Shown piece by piece: positions 36,920 to 45,383 of a stretch of DNA of 64,000 bases. The DNA is from Nitrospinaceae bacterium UBA3496. Its GTDB lineage: Bacteria; UBA8248. The stretch's first letter is position 1; each line of letters starts with the position of its first letter. The stretch covers positions 21,657 to 85,656 of the forward strand of contig DFQF01000027.1 of assembly GCA_002377645.1 (NCBI GenBank), given 5' to 3'. The notes under the pieces were generated by a model that had not been told where the DNA came from, did not search any database, and was given only the letters and a program-made list of their open reading frames with translations. The translations under genes and the position numbers were made by a program.

Positions 36920-38289
36920 AACGAGCAAAGATCCACAAATTCAGAAATACTTTCGAGTCTTTCTAAATTTCTCACGTTTTCTACAATTTGAACACTCTTT
37001 TCTTTGTTGATAACGTTACTGGTCATAAGATGAAAACGTTCTATTAGTTCATCCCACGTGAGAGGGTTCTTTGGATCTCCTTTGGGATAAGATTGATGGA
37101 TTTCAAAACTATCATTTTTCGTAGTAATTTTCACATTAGCTTGCCATTTTTCAGGAAATTCTTTATCCATTTCTATATCACCAAAACAGTAAATTTTCTG
37201 AATTAAAGAATCAAAATCTCTTGAAGATATATACTCATCAGAATATTCTTGAAGTCCTGCAGCTCTTTTTAAGATTGAAACTGCAACAGCGTAATGAAGA
37301 CTAAATTGCGCATCAACTATATTCTCAGGATTTCTCTTTTTATCTTCAGGATTAATTACGAGTAATTCGCTTGTCTTTGGAACACGTACTTCTACTTTTT
37401 CAATATCTTCCGCATTGAGATCGTTTTCTTTACATAAAGTAATTGTCGCATCCACACTAGCATGATTAAATCTGCAACAAGCATAAGGCTTGATTGCTGT
37501 CTCACATATCTCCCAATAGTCACCAATCTTTTCTGTAAGATACTCTGGATTTGCATCATCGCTATAAGCAGAAAAAAAACCACTTTCTCCACCTAAAATG
37601 TCTGAAGGACCTATAAAACCATTTTCTGCCATATACGCAGCGTATATTCCACTATGAGCAGACCATCCTGGATGGAATCTCTTTGTCCATGCACCATTAT
37701 CTAAATATTGCATTGAACCAGATGCTTGACTTCCAGCAATTGCAAGTGTATTTGCCATCGTATTAAGGGATTGTCCTAAAAGTTTTGATGCTACAATAGA
37801 AGATGCAAACGTCCCACAAGTAGCCGTGGGATGAAAACCCCTTGCATAATGACTTTTCGCGTTAACTGCATTTCCTATTCTATTAGTTACTTCATAGCCA
37901 GTTACAATAGCTTCAATCAAACGCTTAGGATCAGGACAATGAACTTCGCTGATTGCAAGAGCACTAGGCATAACACTAACACCAGGATGCAAGCTAGACC
38001 TAGTTGTGACATCATCCATCTCTATAGCATGCGCAATCCCACCATTAACAAGCGCAGCATCGGCAGGCACAGTTTTCAATGGAGAACCTATAATAGTACA
38101 AGGTCCATCATGTTTTGCATTATTTTTAATAAAATTATAAAGAACCTGGGAACTATCCGCCTTAGTACCACATATAGAAACTCCAAGAAAATCTAGCAGA
38201 AAGTACTTAGCCCGATCATGTGCTTCTTCTGATAAATCTTCATAACTAATTCCGTGAAGATATTCTACGAACTCCTTACTTATGTTCAT
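36910..38289 (-). CDS. MmgE/PrpD family dehydratase
   Basis: A 459-residue protein of the 2-methylcitrate / aconitate-type dehydratase family: LGVSICGT near residue 40, a GGIAHAIEMDDVT motif with the conserved His and Asp, ARGFHPTATCGTFA and CCRFNHASVDA. Family members dehydrate 2-methylcitrate, cis-aconitate analogues or iminodisuccinate. No propionate genes are adjacent, so the substrate is open. The frame extends to a TTG at 38307, but the ATG at 38289 has GGGG eight bases before it and was chosen. Confidence 0.85.
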   Translation of the reverse strand: MNISKEFVEYLHGISYEDLSEEAHDRAKYFLLDFLGVSICGTKADSSQVLYNFIKNNAKHDGPCTIIGSPLKTVPADAALVNGGIAHAIEMDDVTTRSSLHPGVSVMPSALAISEVHCPDPKRLIEAIVTGYEVTNRIGNAVNAKSHYARGFHPTATCGTFASSIVASKLLGQSLNTMANTLAIAGSQASGSMQYLDNGAWTKRFHPGWSAHSGIYAAYMAENGFIGPSDILGGESGFFSAYSDDANPEYLTEKIGDYWEICETAIKPYACCRFNHASVDATITLCKENDLNAEDIEKVEVRVPKTSELLVINPEDKKRNPENIVDAQFSLHYAVAVSILKRAAGLQEYSDEYISSRDFDSLIQKIYCFGDIEMDKEFPEKWQANVKITTKNDSFEIHQSYPKGDPKNPLTWDELIERFHLMTSNVINKEKSVQIVENVRNLERLESISEFVDLCSFQD

Positions 38290-38308
38290 AATAAGAACCC
38301 CAATCAAT

Positions 38309-38338
38309 ATTATTAATTTATAAAATTAAATTAATAAT
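38309..38338. repeat. Perfect 12-bp inverted repeat upstream of the MmgE/PrpD gene
   Basis: ATTATTAATTTA (38309-38320) and TAAATTAATAAT (38327-38338) flank a 6-base loop just ahead of the minus-strand start codon at 38289. It could be an operator or a leader hairpin; the AT-only makeup means chance is a real alternative. Confidence 0.4.
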
Positions 38339-38359
38339 TTATTATACATCTCCAAAGAC

Positions 38360-38388
38360 TTGTCACAAAAGAATACTGAGTTTACCAT
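38360..38388 (+). promoter_or_regulatory. Candidate promoter for the HIT gene
   Basis: TTGTCA (38360-38365), a 17-base spacer and TACCAT (38383-38388) give a fair sigma70-type match about 50 bases before the HIT start codon. The -10 element is weak, so confidence is low. Confidence 0.3.
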
Positions 38389-38439
38389 CTCATTTAAAAA
38401 TAATATTTCAAAAAAATCAAATAAAAAGGGTTTCTGAAA

Positions 38440-38781
38440 TTGGATTGCATTTTCTGTAAAATTATCAGTGGGGATATTCCTTCAAAAAAAATCTATGAAG
38501 ATGAATTTGTTTATGCTTTTGAGGATATTGAAAGGGCATCCCCGATCCATGCACTTATTATTCCTAAAAAACATTTTGAAACTATGCTTGATATCAAAGA
38601 AAAAGATGCAAATTTAATCGGTTCTGTTTTCATGGCTGCAAATAAAATTGCACGCAAACTTAATTTTGACAAGAAAGGTTTTAGAATAGTAACTAATTGC
38701 AAAGAAGATGGAGGACAAACTGTCTTTCACGTCCATTTTCATCTTTTAGCTGGCAGAAAAATGTTATGGCCACCAGGTTAA
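38440..38781 (+). CDS. HIT family protein (Hint-type purine nucleoside phosphoramidase)
   Basis: A 113-residue histidine-triad protein: CIFCKIISGDIPSKKIYED at the N-terminus with the CxxC pair and the catalytic HVHFHLL at residues about 97-103, ending with RKMLWPPG as in many bacterial HinT proteins. These hydrolyse AMP-lysine and other adenosine phosphoramidates. The start is TTG at 38440 with AAAAAGGG nine bases upstream. Convergent with mnmA, only 11 bases apart. Confidence 0.93.
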   Translation: MDCIFCKIISGDIPSKKIYEDEFVYAFEDIERASPIHALIIPKKHFETMLDIKEKDANLIGSVFMAANKIARKLNFDKKGFRIVTNCKEDGGQTVFHVHFHLLAGRKMLWPPG

Positions 38782-38792
38782 ATCATTGTTAA

Positions 38793-39866
38793 TTAATTTT
38801 TATTTGCAATCCAACCACCACCATATAAAATATCGCCGTCGTAAAACACGGCTGCCTGTCCTGGGGAAATAGCTCCTAAAGAACTGGGATTTTCTGGCGT
38901 CACCTTAACGACATTATTAGACAAAGCAGAAACTAAACACATTGCAGGCTTTTGCTGATGGCGTACTTGAACAAGTAATTTATGCCCAGATTCCTTTATT
39001 GGAACAGACCAATGAACATCTTCTACTCCAAAACTTTCCTCGTAAAGCTCTTCCCTATCTCCAACAACTAATGTGTGAGTATCGGGAATAATTTCAAGCA
39101 CATACTTGGGCTCATTTCCTGTCACATCTAACCCTCTCCTTTGCCCGACTGTATAATTTCTAAAACCAGAATGTTCCCCGATTTTTTTTCCAGTCGAATC
39201 AACAATATGACCTGGAATATCTAATTCTCCCTCTTCTCTAAGAAACGTTCGATAGTCATCATTTGGAACAAAACAAATTTCCTGACTCTCATCTTTATCT
39301 GCATTTGGAAGGCCATAAGAATGAGCTATTTCTCGAGTTTGTTCTTTCGTTATATCGCATAAAGGAAACAAAGTATGACTCAGTTGTAATTGAGTCATCC
39401 CAAACAGAAAATAGGTTTGGTCTTTAATCTTATCTACAGCACGACTAAGAGTATGTCTTCCCATGTGTTCGATACGTTTTGCATAATGCCCCGTGGCAAG
39501 AAAATCTGCTCCTAAACTAAATGCTCTTTGAGCAAGATAGTCAAATTTCACAACTTGATTACAACTAACACAAGGAACAGGTGTTCTTCCTAAGCTATAT
39601 TCATTGATAAATTTATCGATTACAGAAGTTCTAAAAGATTCTCTAACGTCCATTATATAAAAGGGTATATTCAGAACAGATGCTACAGAACGTGCATCAG
39701 CTAAATCTCTTGGAGCACAACAACCCCTGTGAGATGACTCCATATTGTGATGGTCAGCAAGACGAAGTCCTATTCCAATTACATCAAAATCTTTTTCAAC
39801 TAAAAGTGCTGCTGCTACTGAACTATCAACCCCCCCACTCATTGCCACAACAACTTTTTGTTTCAT
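38793..39866 (-). CDS. mnmA: tRNA-specific 2-thiouridylase MnmA
   Basis: A 357-residue enzyme adding sulfur to U34 of Lys, Glu and Gln tRNAs. It has the PP-loop AMSGGVDSSVAA, GHYAKRIE, the nucleophile Cys in PCVSCN and the second catalytic Cys in SQEICFVP, and GQRRGLD. The frame is open to a TTG at 39887, but the ATG at 39866 gives the family start MKQKVVVAMSGG. The usual sulfur donor genes are not adjacent. Confidence 0.95.
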   Translation of the reverse strand: MKQKVVVAMSGGVDSSVAAALLVEKDFDVIGIGLRLADHHNMESSHRGCCAPRDLADARSVASVLNIPFYIMDVRESFRTSVIDKFINEYSLGRTPVPCVSCNQVVKFDYLAQRAFSLGADFLATGHYAKRIEHMGRHTLSRAVDKIKDQTYFLFGMTQLQLSHTLFPLCDITKEQTREIAHSYGLPNADKDESQEICFVPNDDYRTFLREEGELDIPGHIVDSTGKKIGEHSGFRNYTVGQRRGLDVTGNEPKYVLEIIPDTHTLVVGDREELYEESFGVEDVHWSVPIKESGHKLLVQVRHQQKPAMCLVSALSNNVVKVTPENPSSLGAISPGQAAVFYDGDILYGGGWIANKN

Positions 39867-39972
39867 AAAAACACCATAATTTATCAAGGAACTATTTCTG
39901 CAATAAACAGAGTTTAGAATATAGCGGTTAAAGAATAACAGACATGTTAAAAAGTCTTAAAGAAAAACAATC

Positions 39973-41562
39973 CTAAGTTTTCTTATTTTTTTGTTTTTTC
40001 AAATTCCTGGCTAATGTGTACTTATTGACAGCGCTCAAAAAAGCCTTTGCCCCAGCTTCAATGGTATCGGGACTAGAACTATGTCCTGCTATCTGAAGAT
40101 TTTCATCAAACTCAACTGTTATATAAACCTCGGCCATTGCATCTCGACCACGAGTAACTGAACTAACGTTAAAATCAACCAGTTTACAATCTATCCCAAC
40201 TATTTTACTAATCGCATTAATAACTGAGTCTACAGGACCATTCCCATGTCCTACATCAGATTCTATCTCATTTCCTACTTTTAATTTCACTGAAGCAGTA
40301 GCTGCAGGTTGAGTTGTAGTTGAAGAAGTAACTTGCATAAATTCTAGATAATAATAATTCTCTCCTTCCACTGAACGACTCTCCTGCAAAAGAGCAAGAA
40401 GATCTTCGTCATAGACTTCTTTCTTTTTGTCAGCTAAATCTGTGAAATTAGGATAAATACTTGAAATTTGCTCTCTTCCTAACTTAAATCCTAATTGTTC
40501 GTATCTCTTTCTTAATCCTGCCCTTCCTGAATGTTTTCCTAAAACAAGTGTATTAGAAGGCCTACCAACAGACTTAGGAGTCATAATTTCATAAGTAATT
40601 GCTTTAGAAATCACACCATGCTGATGAATTCCCGCCTCGTGTGCAAATGCATTCCTTCCAACTATAGCCTTATTAGGTTGTACCCTCACCCCAGTAGTTG
40701 AGGTAAGCAATCTACTAGTTGGGTATATTTCGCGGGTACGAATATTTGTCTGGAAATCCAAATGGTCTTTTCTAGTAGCAAGTGCCATTACTAATTCTTC
40801 AAGTGATGCATTCCCCGCTCTCTCTCCAATACCGTTTACCGTACATTCTACCTGTCTAACACCAGCTTCAATCGCAACAAGACTATTTGCAACAGCAAGA
40901 CCTAGATCATCATGACAGTGCGCACTAAAAACAACATTTTCATAATTAGGAATTTTCTCAAAAATATATTCCCAAAATTGTTTGAATTCACTAGGAACAA
41001 TATAACCAACTGTATCCGGAAGATTAATGGTTGATGCTCCCTCCTCTATCGCAATCTTTACTGCCTCAACAAGAAAATCCCAATCAGAACGAGTTGCATC
41101 TTCTGCACTCCATTCTATGTCACTACAAAGTTTTCTTGCAAAACTTACTGATTGTTGAATTTCCTTTAGCAACTCATTTCTTGTAATTTTTAATTTGTGC
41201 TTTAGATGTATATCTGATGTAGCAATAAATGTGTGTATACGGGGCTTCTTTGCTTCTTTAACCGCATCCCAACATCTACTAATATCTCCTTTGTCAGAAC
41301 GTGACAAACCTGCAACAATCGGTTTTTTCAGCGCTTTTGCTACAGCTCTAACAGATTCGAACTCATCATTAGAAGCAATAGGGAATCCAGCCTCCACTAC
41401 ATCAACTCCTAATTTTTCTAACTGTAAAGCCATTTGTACCTTCTGAAAACTATCCATACTACAACCCGGAGATTGTTCACCATCCCTCAATGTAGTATCA
41501 AAAATACGAACACCCCTGGGCATATTTTTCTTTCTCCGTTTCGCTTCAGAAGAACTAGACAT
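39973..41562 (-). CDS. leuA: 2-isopropylmalate synthase
   Basis: Condenses acetyl-CoA and 2-oxoisovalerate in leucine synthesis. The HMGL-like barrel starts RIFDTTLRDGEQSPG; further motifs are HCHDDLGLAVANSL with the metal His pair, NGIGERAGNASLEE and HEAGIHQHGV. From about residue 390 a LeuA regulatory domain follows (GNGPVDSVINAI; GRDAMAEV), so leucine feedback is likely. The start is ambiguous: a TTG at 41574, ATG at 41562 and ATG at 41523 are possible, the last having GGAG ten bases upstream and giving the most typical N-terminus. No leuBCD here. Confidence 0.93.
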   Translation of the reverse strand: MSSSSEAKRRKKNMPRGVRIFDTTLRDGEQSPGCSMDSFQKVQMALQLEKLGVDVVEAGFPIASNDEFESVRAVAKALKKPIVAGLSRSDKGDISRCWDAVKEAKKPRIHTFIATSDIHLKHKLKITRNELLKEIQQSVSFARKLCSDIEWSAEDATRSDWDFLVEAVKIAIEEGASTINLPDTVGYIVPSEFKQFWEYIFEKIPNYENVVFSAHCHDDLGLAVANSLVAIEAGVRQVECTVNGIGERAGNASLEELVMALATRKDHLDFQTNIRTREIYPTSRLLTSTTGVRVQPNKAIVGRNAFAHEAGIHQHGVISKAITYEIMTPKSVGRPSNTLVLGKHSGRAGLRKRYEQLGFKLGREQISSIYPNFTDLADKKKEVYDEDLLALLQESRSVEGENYYYLEFMQVTSSTTTQPAATASVKLKVGNEIESDVGHGNGPVDSVINAISKIVGIDCKLVDFNVSSVTRGRDAMAEVYITVEFDENLQIAGHSSSPDTIEAGAKAFLSAVNKYTLARNLKKQKNKKT

Positions 41563-41635
41563 CAAATCATCCAATAAAAAAAATTCAAAAATGAAAACTT
41601 ATTTAGTCAAGCAAAATTAGCACGTACTTTAAAGT

Positions 41636-42397
41636 TTACAAGGAACTTTGTCCACCATCTATGACCAGAGTTGAACCAGTCATAAAACTTGATGCGTCAC
41701 TAGCTAGAAAAACAATCGCTCCAGAGAGTTCACTATCAACCCCAATTCTATTTAAAGGGATATGATTTTCTATCATTTTCTTTCCAGACTCTGTAGAAAA
41801 GTAATCCTTATTGATCTCAGTCAAAAAATATCCCGGAGCTAAGGCATTTATTCTAATTCCGTATTTTGCCCACTCCTGTGACAAAGTTTTCGTTAATTGG
41901 ATTATACCACCTTTACTTGAAGAGTATGCCGCAAGTTTTTGGATCCCAATCATCCCTGCAACCGATGAAACATTCACAATTACCCCTTTTTTTCTTTTAA
42001 TCATAGTTTTTCCAACTTCTCTACACATTAGGAAGGTTCCTCTCAAGTTTGTATTAATTACCGCATCCCAATCTTCAACTTTCTGCTCTACTGCCCATGA
42101 AGGTCCACTTATTCCACTATTATTAATTAAAATATCAATATTTTTTTTCTTAGATTTAACTTCATCTAAACAATTCTTAATGCTAGTTTCGTCCTGAACA
42201 TCTAAAGCTAAAGAAAATGAATTGCCTCCTTTTACTTTAATTTCTTCCACTACATTTTCCAATTTGTTTATTCTTCTGCCTGTAACTATAACTTCTGCAC
42301 CAGCATCACATAGTGCTAGACTCATGGCGCGACCCAATCCACTTCCACCTCCAGTAACAAGTGCTACTTTTTTCTTAAGACTAAAAACCTCTAACAT
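41636..42397 (-). CDS. SDR family oxidoreductase
   Basis: A 253-residue classical SDR: VTGGGSGLGRAMSLA at the N-terminus, NNSG, the catalytic VNVSSVAG Ser and YSSSKGGI Tyr/Lys, and an ending TLVIDGGQSS. The pattern is close to gluconate 5-dehydrogenase / glucose dehydrogenase and 3-oxoacyl reductase-like enzymes; substrate unknown. It stands alone upstream of leuA and downstream of a 250-base gap. AAGGA precedes the ATG. Confidence 0.85.
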   Translation of the reverse strand: MLEVFSLKKKVALVTGGGSGLGRAMSLALCDAGAEVIVTGRRINKLENVVEEIKVKGGNSFSLALDVQDETSIKNCLDEVKSKKKNIDILINNSGISGPSWAVEQKVEDWDAVINTNLRGTFLMCREVGKTMIKRKKGVIVNVSSVAGMIGIQKLAAYSSSKGGIIQLTKTLSQEWAKYGIRINALAPGYFLTEINKDYFSTESGKKMIENHIPLNRIGVDSELSGAIVFLASDASSFMTGSTLVIDGGQSSL

Positions 42398-42432
42398 GTA
42401 AATTTCCTTGAAAAGATCATATCAACAAAAAT

Positions 42433-42452
42433 TGTGAAGAAACTGTGGATAA
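42433..42452 (-). promoter_or_regulatory. Tandem DnaA-box-like sites in the rsmD/SDR gap
   Basis: The plus strand reads TGTGAAGAA (42433-42441) and TGTGGATAA (42444-42452). Their complements are TTCTTCACA, matching the relaxed DnaA pattern TTNTNCACA, and TTATCCACA, the perfect E. coli box. They have the same orientation, 11 bases apart. The rest of the 42398-42647 gap holds no gene that I can support. Confidence 0.4.
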
Positions 42453-42647
42453 ACATGTGTTACAGCTAAATAAACCCTGCAATTTCTGGCACTTAGAACA
42501 GTTTGCATAAGATACAAGCATTAAGGTTAACTCTTTATAATTCAATAACTTAAACTAAATTTTCGCCTAATGAGCCCTGTGTTTAATGATTTACTCGTTT
42601 TTTTTAAACAATTTGAAGAAAAAAAACCAGATTCTACGAAAAAAACT

Positions 42648-43193
42648 TCAGAAAAATAGTAAATTAGTGCGCCCGTATCTTCTAATTTCTTTTATTGAAC
42701 TTGATATTTCTCTAGATAAATCACTGATTTTAAAATTTTTATCAAATTCAAAAACGAAGACCTTCCAAAAATCCTTTTCGCACAAAAGAAATTTAAGTAT
42801 ATCAAATGCAAGCTCTTTATCAGACCAAGGGGGATCAAAAAAAACGATATCAAATTTCTTGAGACTCATAACCAAATCTCTTAATATTTGTCTCGCATCT
42901 CCTTGTAAAACTTCGATTCTTTTTTCTAAACCCAGATCCACCGAAACTTTTTCTATATTTTCACAACAATCTTTATCGTTATCAATTGCAACAACTCGTA
43001 CTGCACGCCTACTTAATGCTTCAAAAGAGATTGCACCACTACCAGAACAAATATCAAGGAATGACACATCATCCAAATTCTGACCAAGAATATCGAACAA
43101 TGCTTCTCTAACTCTTTCTGACGTTGGCCTAACATTATTTTTACTAGTTAAATGTAGTCGCCTTCCTTTAACTAATCCTCCGACTATACGCAT
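42648..43193 (-). CDS. rsmD: 16S rRNA (guanine(966)-N2)-methyltransferase
   Basis: A 181-residue SAM-dependent methyltransferase. It begins MRIVGGLVKGRRLHLTS, has RPTSERVREALFDIL, the SAM loop FLDICSGSGAISFEAL and the catalytic VFFDPPWSD. It modifies G966 of 16S rRNA in the 30S head. Typical bacterial neighbour coaD is absent; instead the start abuts the stop of a PfkB kinase gene. Confidence 0.94.
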   Translation of the reverse strand: MRIVGGLVKGRRLHLTSKNNVRPTSERVREALFDILGQNLDDVSFLDICSGSGAISFEALSRRAVRVVAIDNDKDCCENIEKVSVDLGLEKRIEVLQGDARQILRDLVMSLKKFDIVFFDPPWSDKELAFDILKFLLCEKDFWKVFVFEFDKNFKISDLSREISSSIKEIRRYGRTNLLFF

Positions 43194-44105
43194 CTAGACT
43201 TGAACCTTGTCGTAATGCAAAAGACTCGAAAATTCTTCATATCTTCTAGAAATTTCAACTTTTTCGAGGGATTTTAAACGGTCAAAGCTTAGCGATTGAA
43301 CATTAAAAGATGCCATGACACTGCCATAAATAACTGCATTCCTAAGGTTATTGGGACTTATTCCTTTTAGAGTCAAGAAACCCATAAAACCGCCAGCAAA
43401 AGTATCACCCGCACCCGTCGGATCAATAACGTTTTTAATAGGAAATGCAGGAACCGCAAAAATTTCTTCCTCATGAAAAAGGATAGCACCAAATTCTCCA
43501 CGTTTTACTACTAAAGTACTTGGACCTAAATCTCTGACTTTTTTCGCAGCATTCAAAAGATTTTTATCTTTAGCAAGAGAACACAATTCTGCATCATTTA
43601 TAATTAAGATATCGATCAAATTAACAATATTCATCAAAGAATCGTTTTTCCCTTCAATCCAAAAATTCATTGTATCGCAGGCTACAAGTTTAGGTGAATC
43701 AATTTGATTTAAAACAGAAATTTGAAGATCTGGATCAATATTTGCCAAAAATAGATAATCAACATCTTTAAGAAATCTAGGTATTTCAGGATTGAAATTT
43801 TCAAAAACATTAAGTTGAGTGTCTAAAGTATGGGCAATATTCATGTCTTCATGATATTCACCTTTCCATCGAAAAGTTTTTCCATCTGTTTTTTCTACCC
43901 CCGACAAATCTATATCTCTTGACTGAAGAAATTCTAACTCTGCTTGAGGAAAATCTTCTCCTATTACCGCAACCAAACTAACCTTAGTAAAGAAACTCGC
44001 AGCAATAGAAAAATAAGTTGCAGAACCTCCTATTGATTCGTCTCTTTCTCCAAACGGTGTTTTAACAGAATCGATAGCCATAGAACCAACAGCTAAAAGC
44101 GTCAC
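43194..44105 (-). CDS. PfkB family carbohydrate/nucleoside kinase
   Basis: A 303-residue ribokinase-like protein with GGSATYFSIAASFF near residue 28, an acceptor-binding central sheet and the ATP/anion-hole motif DPTGAGDTFAGGFM at about residue 240. The short lid and the SIGGSATYFS start are like the adenosine-kinase-like or sugar kinases of many Gram-negatives; the substrate cannot be named. It starts at a GTG with GGAG upstream and continues without gap into rsmD. Confidence 0.88.
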   Translation of the reverse strand: MTLLAVGSMAIDSVKTPFGERDESIGGSATYFSIAASFFTKVSLVAVIGEDFPQAELEFLQSRDIDLSGVEKTDGKTFRWKGEYHEDMNIAHTLDTQLNVFENFNPEIPRFLKDVDYLFLANIDPDLQISVLNQIDSPKLVACDTMNFWIEGKNDSLMNIVNLIDILIINDAELCSLAKDKNLLNAAKKVRDLGPSTLVVKRGEFGAILFHEEEIFAVPAFPIKNVIDPTGAGDTFAGGFMGFLTLKGISPNNLRNAVIYGSVMASFNVQSLSFDRLKSLEKVEISRRYEEFSSLLHYDKVQV

Positions 44106-44184
44106 ATTATCTCCAATAGATTTAGAAAAATTTATACAAAAGAAGTATCAAAGAAACAAAAAAAAATGAAACAATTAAATATTT

Positions 44185-44193
44185 TGCTATAAT
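44185..44193 (+). promoter_or_regulatory. Extended -10 promoter upstream of the oxoacid dehydrogenase operon
   Basis: TGCTATAAT (44185-44193) is a perfect extended -10 (TGnTATAAT) about 75 bases before the E1-alpha start; there is no good -35, which extended -10 promoters do not need. Transcription would begin near 44200. Confidence 0.5.
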
Positions 44194-44268
44194 TAAATAA
44201 ATTTATAAGATCTTACACAAAAAGTTTTAACGTTTACATTCCTTTCAGTCTATTAATTCAGGTTGGAT

Positions 44269-45381
44269 ATGGACCATCAAGAAATATACAAAAAAAAACG
44301 CAGTGCACGACCGAGTGATTTTTCAGATCTGGATTTTTTCAAAGACTTAGAGAACCATTTCCTTGAAATAAAAGAACTCGAAATGTCTTGGATTGAATTT
44401 GAAACTCCAAAATTAATTCCGAACAAAGAAAAGGCAATGAGATTACATTCTTTAATTACACTCACAAGAGCGATTGAAGAAGAGTTAGACTCTGCTTTTC
44501 GAGCCGGACATATTCCAGGAACTGCCTTCTTCGGAAGAGGAAATGAAGGCGCCAGTGTAGGTAGTGCGTTTTGTTTACAAGACGAAGAATGGTTGGTACC
44601 TATGCATAGAAATTGCGGCTCACACATTGCTAAAGGACACCCTCCCGAAAGTATCATGGCACATTTCTTCGGAAGAAAAGATGGCCCTTCAGAAGGAAGA
44701 GATGGAAATTTTCATATGGGCTACAGACCAAAGAATATCACACAATTGATTAGTCATATAGGAACAACGGTTCCAATAGCAACAGGATTAGCATGGGCCG
44801 AAAAGTATAGAAAAACAAACCGAGCAGTACTGACTCATATTGGAGAAGGAGGAACTAGCTCCGGCGATTTTCATGAAGGAATTAATTTCGCATCAGTTCA
44901 AAAACTCCCACTTGTCATAATCATAGACAACAACCAGTATGCATACAAAACTTTGCTCGAAAAACAATATGCATGCAAATCACTTATCCTGAAATCAACT
45001 GGTTACGGAATTCCTGGTTATTTAATCGATGGAACAAATATGATTCTCGTAAATTATATTTGTGAAATTGCATTAGAAATGGCAAGAAAAGGGGAAGGAC
45101 CAATTCTAATAGAAAGTATAACAATGCGTGCCTCAGGACACTCAGTTTATGATAAATTTTCTGATTATGTAGATATGGAAGATATGAATTTATGGTTAGA
45201 AAAAAGAGATCCCATCAAAAGATACGAACAATTCTTAATAAATTCAGGAATAGTTACTGAAAAGGAAATTGAAGATTCTCATTTCAAGGCAAAGGAGAAA
45301 GCTGCACTTTCAAGAGACATTGCATTAAAGAGCCCTTTCCCAAAACCAGAAGAGATGGAAAATGAGATCTTTGCTGACTAA
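44269..45381 (+). CDS. pdhA: 2-oxoacid dehydrogenase complex, E1 component alpha subunit
   Basis: A 370-residue thiamine-diphosphate E1-alpha. It shows FFGRGNEGASVGSAF, a SHIGTTVPIATG segment, the TPP/Mg motif GEGGTSSGDFHEG ... DNNQYA and the phosphorylation-loop equivalent RASGHSVYDKFSDY. It decarboxylates a 2-oxoacid, pyruvate or a branched-chain acid. The long N-terminal stretch (residues 1-50) and the LRTASGH-like loop look more like branched-chain or acetoin-type E1 than E. coli PDH. A TTG at 44263 is in frame; AGG fits the ATG at 44269 better. Confidence 0.88.
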   Translation: MDHQEIYKKKRSARPSDFSDLDFFKDLENHFLEIKELEMSWIEFETPKLIPNKEKAMRLHSLITLTRAIEEELDSAFRAGHIPGTAFFGRGNEGASVGSAFCLQDEEWLVPMHRNCGSHIAKGHPPESIMAHFFGRKDGPSEGRDGNFHMGYRPKNITQLISHIGTTVPIATGLAWAEKYRKTNRAVLTHIGEGGTSSGDFHEGINFASVQKLPLVIIIDNNQYAYKTLLEKQYACKSLILKSTGYGIPGYLIDGTNMILVNYICEIALEMARKGEGPILIESITMRASGHSVYDKFSDYVDMEDMNLWLEKRDPIKRYEQFLINSGIVTEKEIEDSHFKAKEKAALSRDIALKSPFPKPEEMENEIFAD

Positions 45382-45383
45382 AT

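Noticed and set aside
42487-42508. TGGCAC followed by TTGCAT, reminiscent of a sigma54 promoter
   Set aside because: The GG and GC dinucleotides are 15 bases apart; the -24/-12 promoter needs about 10.
42398-42647. Whole intergenic gap as a replication origin
   Set aside because: Only two DnaA-like boxes were found, no cluster, and dnaA/dnaN/gidA are not here; treated only as a DnaA-site candidate.
42586-43083. Plus-strand ORF over rsmD, 165 residues
   Set aside because: It is antisense to the complete, recognisable rsmD and its translation is low-complexity Ser/Lys-rich with no motif.
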